Below, piece by piece: positions 62,365 to 64,000 of a stretch of DNA of 64,000 nt. The stretch covers positions 96,073 to 160,072 of the forward strand of contig CANLZY010000010.1 in NCBI GenBank assembly GCA_947495685.1, read 5' to 3'. Origin of the DNA: an uncultured Tropicimonas sp. (lineage in GTDB: Bacteria; Pseudomonadota; Alphaproteobacteria; Rhodobacterales; Rhodobacteraceae). The notes under the pieces are model-generated. The model was not told where the DNA came from, made no database searches, and worked only from the letters and a program-made list of their open reading frames with translations. Each line of letters opens with the position of its first letter. Position 1 is the stretch's first letter. The position numbers were made by a program, and so were the translations under genes.

Positions 62365-64000
62365 ATGCAAGAGATCTACCTGACCGTCGTCACCTCGCCG
62401 TTTCTCTGGATCGCGGTTGCCTGCCTTGGCGTCTTGCAGGTGATGAAATCCATCCCGGCGCCCAAGGATCCGCCCGATCACATTGCCGCGACAACCGGGA
62501 TCGCAAGGCTTCAGGCAAAACTCGGGCTGGAAGAGCTGTCCGAACCCCTCGTCGCCCTGATCGCCGCCCTCTGGACGATTCTGTTCGTCACGCTGGTTGG
62601 CGGCATGTTCTGGGTGATCCTCGGCTTGACCGGGGGCCTCGAAACCACCACCGCCCCCGACAGCGGCATCACGCTGGCGGATGTCTCGCCCGAAACCGAT
62701 GCCGTCGCCGCCACCATCGAGGCGACCCGGGTCGAACACGCCGCTGCGACTGCGCCCACCCCGCCACCGGCCACCACGGATGCCGCATCCGGCAGGGACC
62801 TGCGCCTGTCACTGCTGACCCTCACCGCGCTGACCGCCGCGCTCAGCGCCGTGGTCGCCCTGCCCTTCACCCTGCTGCGCACCCGCCATAGCTCTCGTCA
62901 GACGATCGCAACCGAAGAAGGCCTGCTGACCGACCGCATCAATCAGGCCGTCGCGGGGCTGGGCAGTCAAAAGGAGGTCAACCGCATCGGCCGCCCGGTG
63001 ACGCGCACCGAGGACGGACGCACGACCACCTTCATCGAATGGCAGGGCGAGCAACGGGTGGACGACTCCACGGACACGCCTGAGATTTGGCAGGTCTTCG
63101 CCGAAACCAAACCCAACCTCGAAGTCCGCATCGGCGCGATCTATGCGCTGGAGCGGCTGGCGCGGAACAACCTCGACGTGCATGTGCAGATCATGCAGAT
63201 CCTCTGCGCCTATATCCGGGAGAATGCGCCCGCGAGCGACGCTGTGGAATGTCCGACTTTGGAGATGCGTGAGGAAGAACACAATGGCCCGCTGGGAGAG
63301 GATTGGGACAAACGGTTGACGGCGTTCAAGAAAGAGCTTCAGGCGTTGAAGGATGACCTCCCACCCGTTCGCGCCGATATCACCGCCGCCCTTCAGGTGA
63401 TTGGCCGCAGGAGTCCCGAACAACGAACGGCGGAGGCGCAACACGGCACCCCCGGTTCGAACGCGCGTTTCGTGTTTGATGATCCACCGCCAGATTGGGC
63501 GGCGTGGTCCGACATCGAAACGCTCCGCAAGCAACAGAAAGACTTGAATGCGTGGAAAGAAACGCTTGCCGGCTATTCCGGATACAGGCTGGACCTGCGC
63601 AAGACCAACCTGCAAGGCGCGGACCTGTCTCGGCTGAACCTTCGGGCCGCGAACCTCGGGGGGGCGGAGATGCAGGGCGCGGACCTCGGGTGGGCGGAGA
63701 TGCAGGGCGCGAACCTCGGGGGGGCGAAGATGCAGGGCGCGAACCTCTTGGGGGCGAAGATGCAGGGCGCGAACCTCTTGGGGGCGGAGATGCAGGGCGC
63801 GGACCTCGGGTGGGCGAAGATGCAGGGCGCGAACCTCAGGGGGGCGGAGATGCAGGGCGCGTACCTCAGGGGGGCGGAGATGCAGGGCGCGTACCTCGGG
63901 TGGGCGAAGATGCAGGGCGCGAACCTCTGGGGGGCGGAGATGCAGGGCGCGTACCTCGGGTGGGCGGAGATGCAGGGCGCGAACCTCTTCGAGCCGGCGA
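62365..64000 (+). CDS. membrane-anchored pentapeptide-repeat protein (3' end outside window)
   Basis: 545 codons to the window edge, no stop reached. Residues ~1-30 and ~65-90 are hydrophobic helices, then a low-complexity Thr/Pro/Ala stretch, a third helix (~150-175), and a cytosolic region with EVRIGAIYALERLARNNLDV and MQILCAYIRENAP, a module often preceding pentapeptide repeats in alphaproteobacteria. A helical linker (LRKQQKDLNAWKETL) leads into pentapeptide repeats from about residue 411 (LDLRKTNLQGADLS), of A(D/N)LxG and AxMQG type. These fold into a right-handed quadrilateral beta-helix. Function is unknown. From 63661 the repeat is almost identical at DNA level. Confidence 0.82.
   Translation, partial: MQEIYLTVVTSPFLWIAVACLGVLQVMKSIPAPKDPPDHIAATTGIARLQAKLGLEELSEPLVALIAALWTILFVTLVGGMFWVILGLTGGLETTTAPDSGITLADVSPETDAVAATIEATRVEHAAATAPTPPPATTDAASGRDLRLSLLTLTALTAALSAVVALPFTLLRTRHSSRQTIATEEGLLTDRINQAVAGLGSQKEVNRIGRPVTRTEDGRTTTFIEWQGEQRVDDSTDTPEIWQVFAETKPNLEVRIGAIYALERLARNNLDVHVQIMQILCAYIRENAPASDAVECPTLEMREEEHNGPLGEDWDKRLTAFKKELQALKDDLPPVRADITAALQVIGRRSPEQRTAEAQHGTPGSNARFVFDDPPPDWAAWSDIETLRKQQKDLNAWKETLAGYSGYRLDLRKTNLQGADLSRLNLRAANLGGAEMQGADLGWAEMQGANLGGAKMQGANLLGAKMQGANLLGAEMQGADLGWAKMQGANLRGAEMQGAYLRGAEMQGAYLGWAKMQGANLWGAEMQGAYLGWAEMQGANLFEPA
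63661..63990 (+). repeat. eleven near-identical 30-bp tandem repeats
   Basis: Unit pattern GSGCGRAGATGCAGGGCGCG plus a 10-base NAC CTC tail, encoding two pentapeptides (A-E/K-M-Q-G and A-N/D/Y-L-x-G/W). Units begin at 63661 and every 30 bp to 63961. The last diverges at TTC GAG CCG. Differences are confined to a few codon positions while the rest is invariant, including silent positions. Confidence 0.95.

Noticed and set aside
63661..63990. CRISPR-like direct repeats
   Set aside because: Units are contiguous, in frame and encode pentapeptides; there are no unique spacers.

Overview
The window looks like chromosome from a marine alphaproteobacterium of the Rhodobacterales (Roseobacter group). 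Support: uniformly high GC, the zwf-pgl-pgi order typical of Entner-Doudoroff users in that order, a complete Na+-translocating NQR operon with nqrM and apbE, a ccmABCDG cytochrome c maturation cluster, secD-secF-yajC, a DUF6314 protein, and several RTX-type exoproteins. The species cannot be named from the sequence alone. No tRNA, rRNA, CRISPR array, prophage or insertion sequence was recognised.

Layout. 1-5.4 kb: a hotdog thioesterase (possibly cut by the window edge), a probable frameshifted small secreted-protein gene, then zwf-pgl-pgi on the minus strand with a LacI-type palindrome ahead of zwf. 5.4-11 kb: a lytic-transglycosylase lipoprotein, an orphan NodT-type outer membrane factor, a minus-strand group (GAF protein, small unknown, DUF6314, bioY with a clear terminator) and purB. 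11.2-16.5 kb: a 1148-residue RTX protein built from six ~178-residue repeats, a DUF4375-like protein and a small membrane protein. 16.5-24 kb: nqrM and apbE divergent from nqrABCDEF. 24-34 kb: CBS protein, AbrB-family membrane protein, a BMP-type nucleoside ABC transporter operon ending in a cytosine-deaminase-like amidohydrolase, and a serralysin-like metalloprotease.

34-49.8 kb is accessory metabolism. One group is a NitT/TauT-type ABC transporter with an embedded Rossmann-fold protein. Another is a sugar ABC transporter operon carrying an argininosuccinate-lyase paralogue and a PfkB kinase, with a 2-hydroxyacid dehydrogenase downstream. A ROK regulator, a large PIG-L deacetylase and an EamA exporter lie on the other strand, diverging from a palindrome-bearing intergenic region. 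I read this as one uncharacterised catabolic system for a conjugated, probably N-acylated, sugar.

50-64 kb: the acetolactate synthase genes, preceded by a promoter, a 15-codon leader peptide with six consecutive Ile/Leu/Val codons and an intrinsic terminator (classical attenuation); a third RTX protein; ccmG-D-C-B-A; an Mth938-like protein; a TauE/SafE permease; secF, secD, yajC; and the start of a membrane-anchored pentapeptide-repeat protein whose 3' end is a nearly identical 30-bp tandem array running to the window edge.

The genes fit a heterotroph that takes up sugars, nucleobases and organic nitrogen/sulfur compounds through ABC transporters, burns sugar by the Entner-Doudoroff route, couples respiration to Na+ export and secretes Ca2+-binding exoproteins. 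The type I secretion ABC and adaptor proteins those exoproteins need are not in the window.
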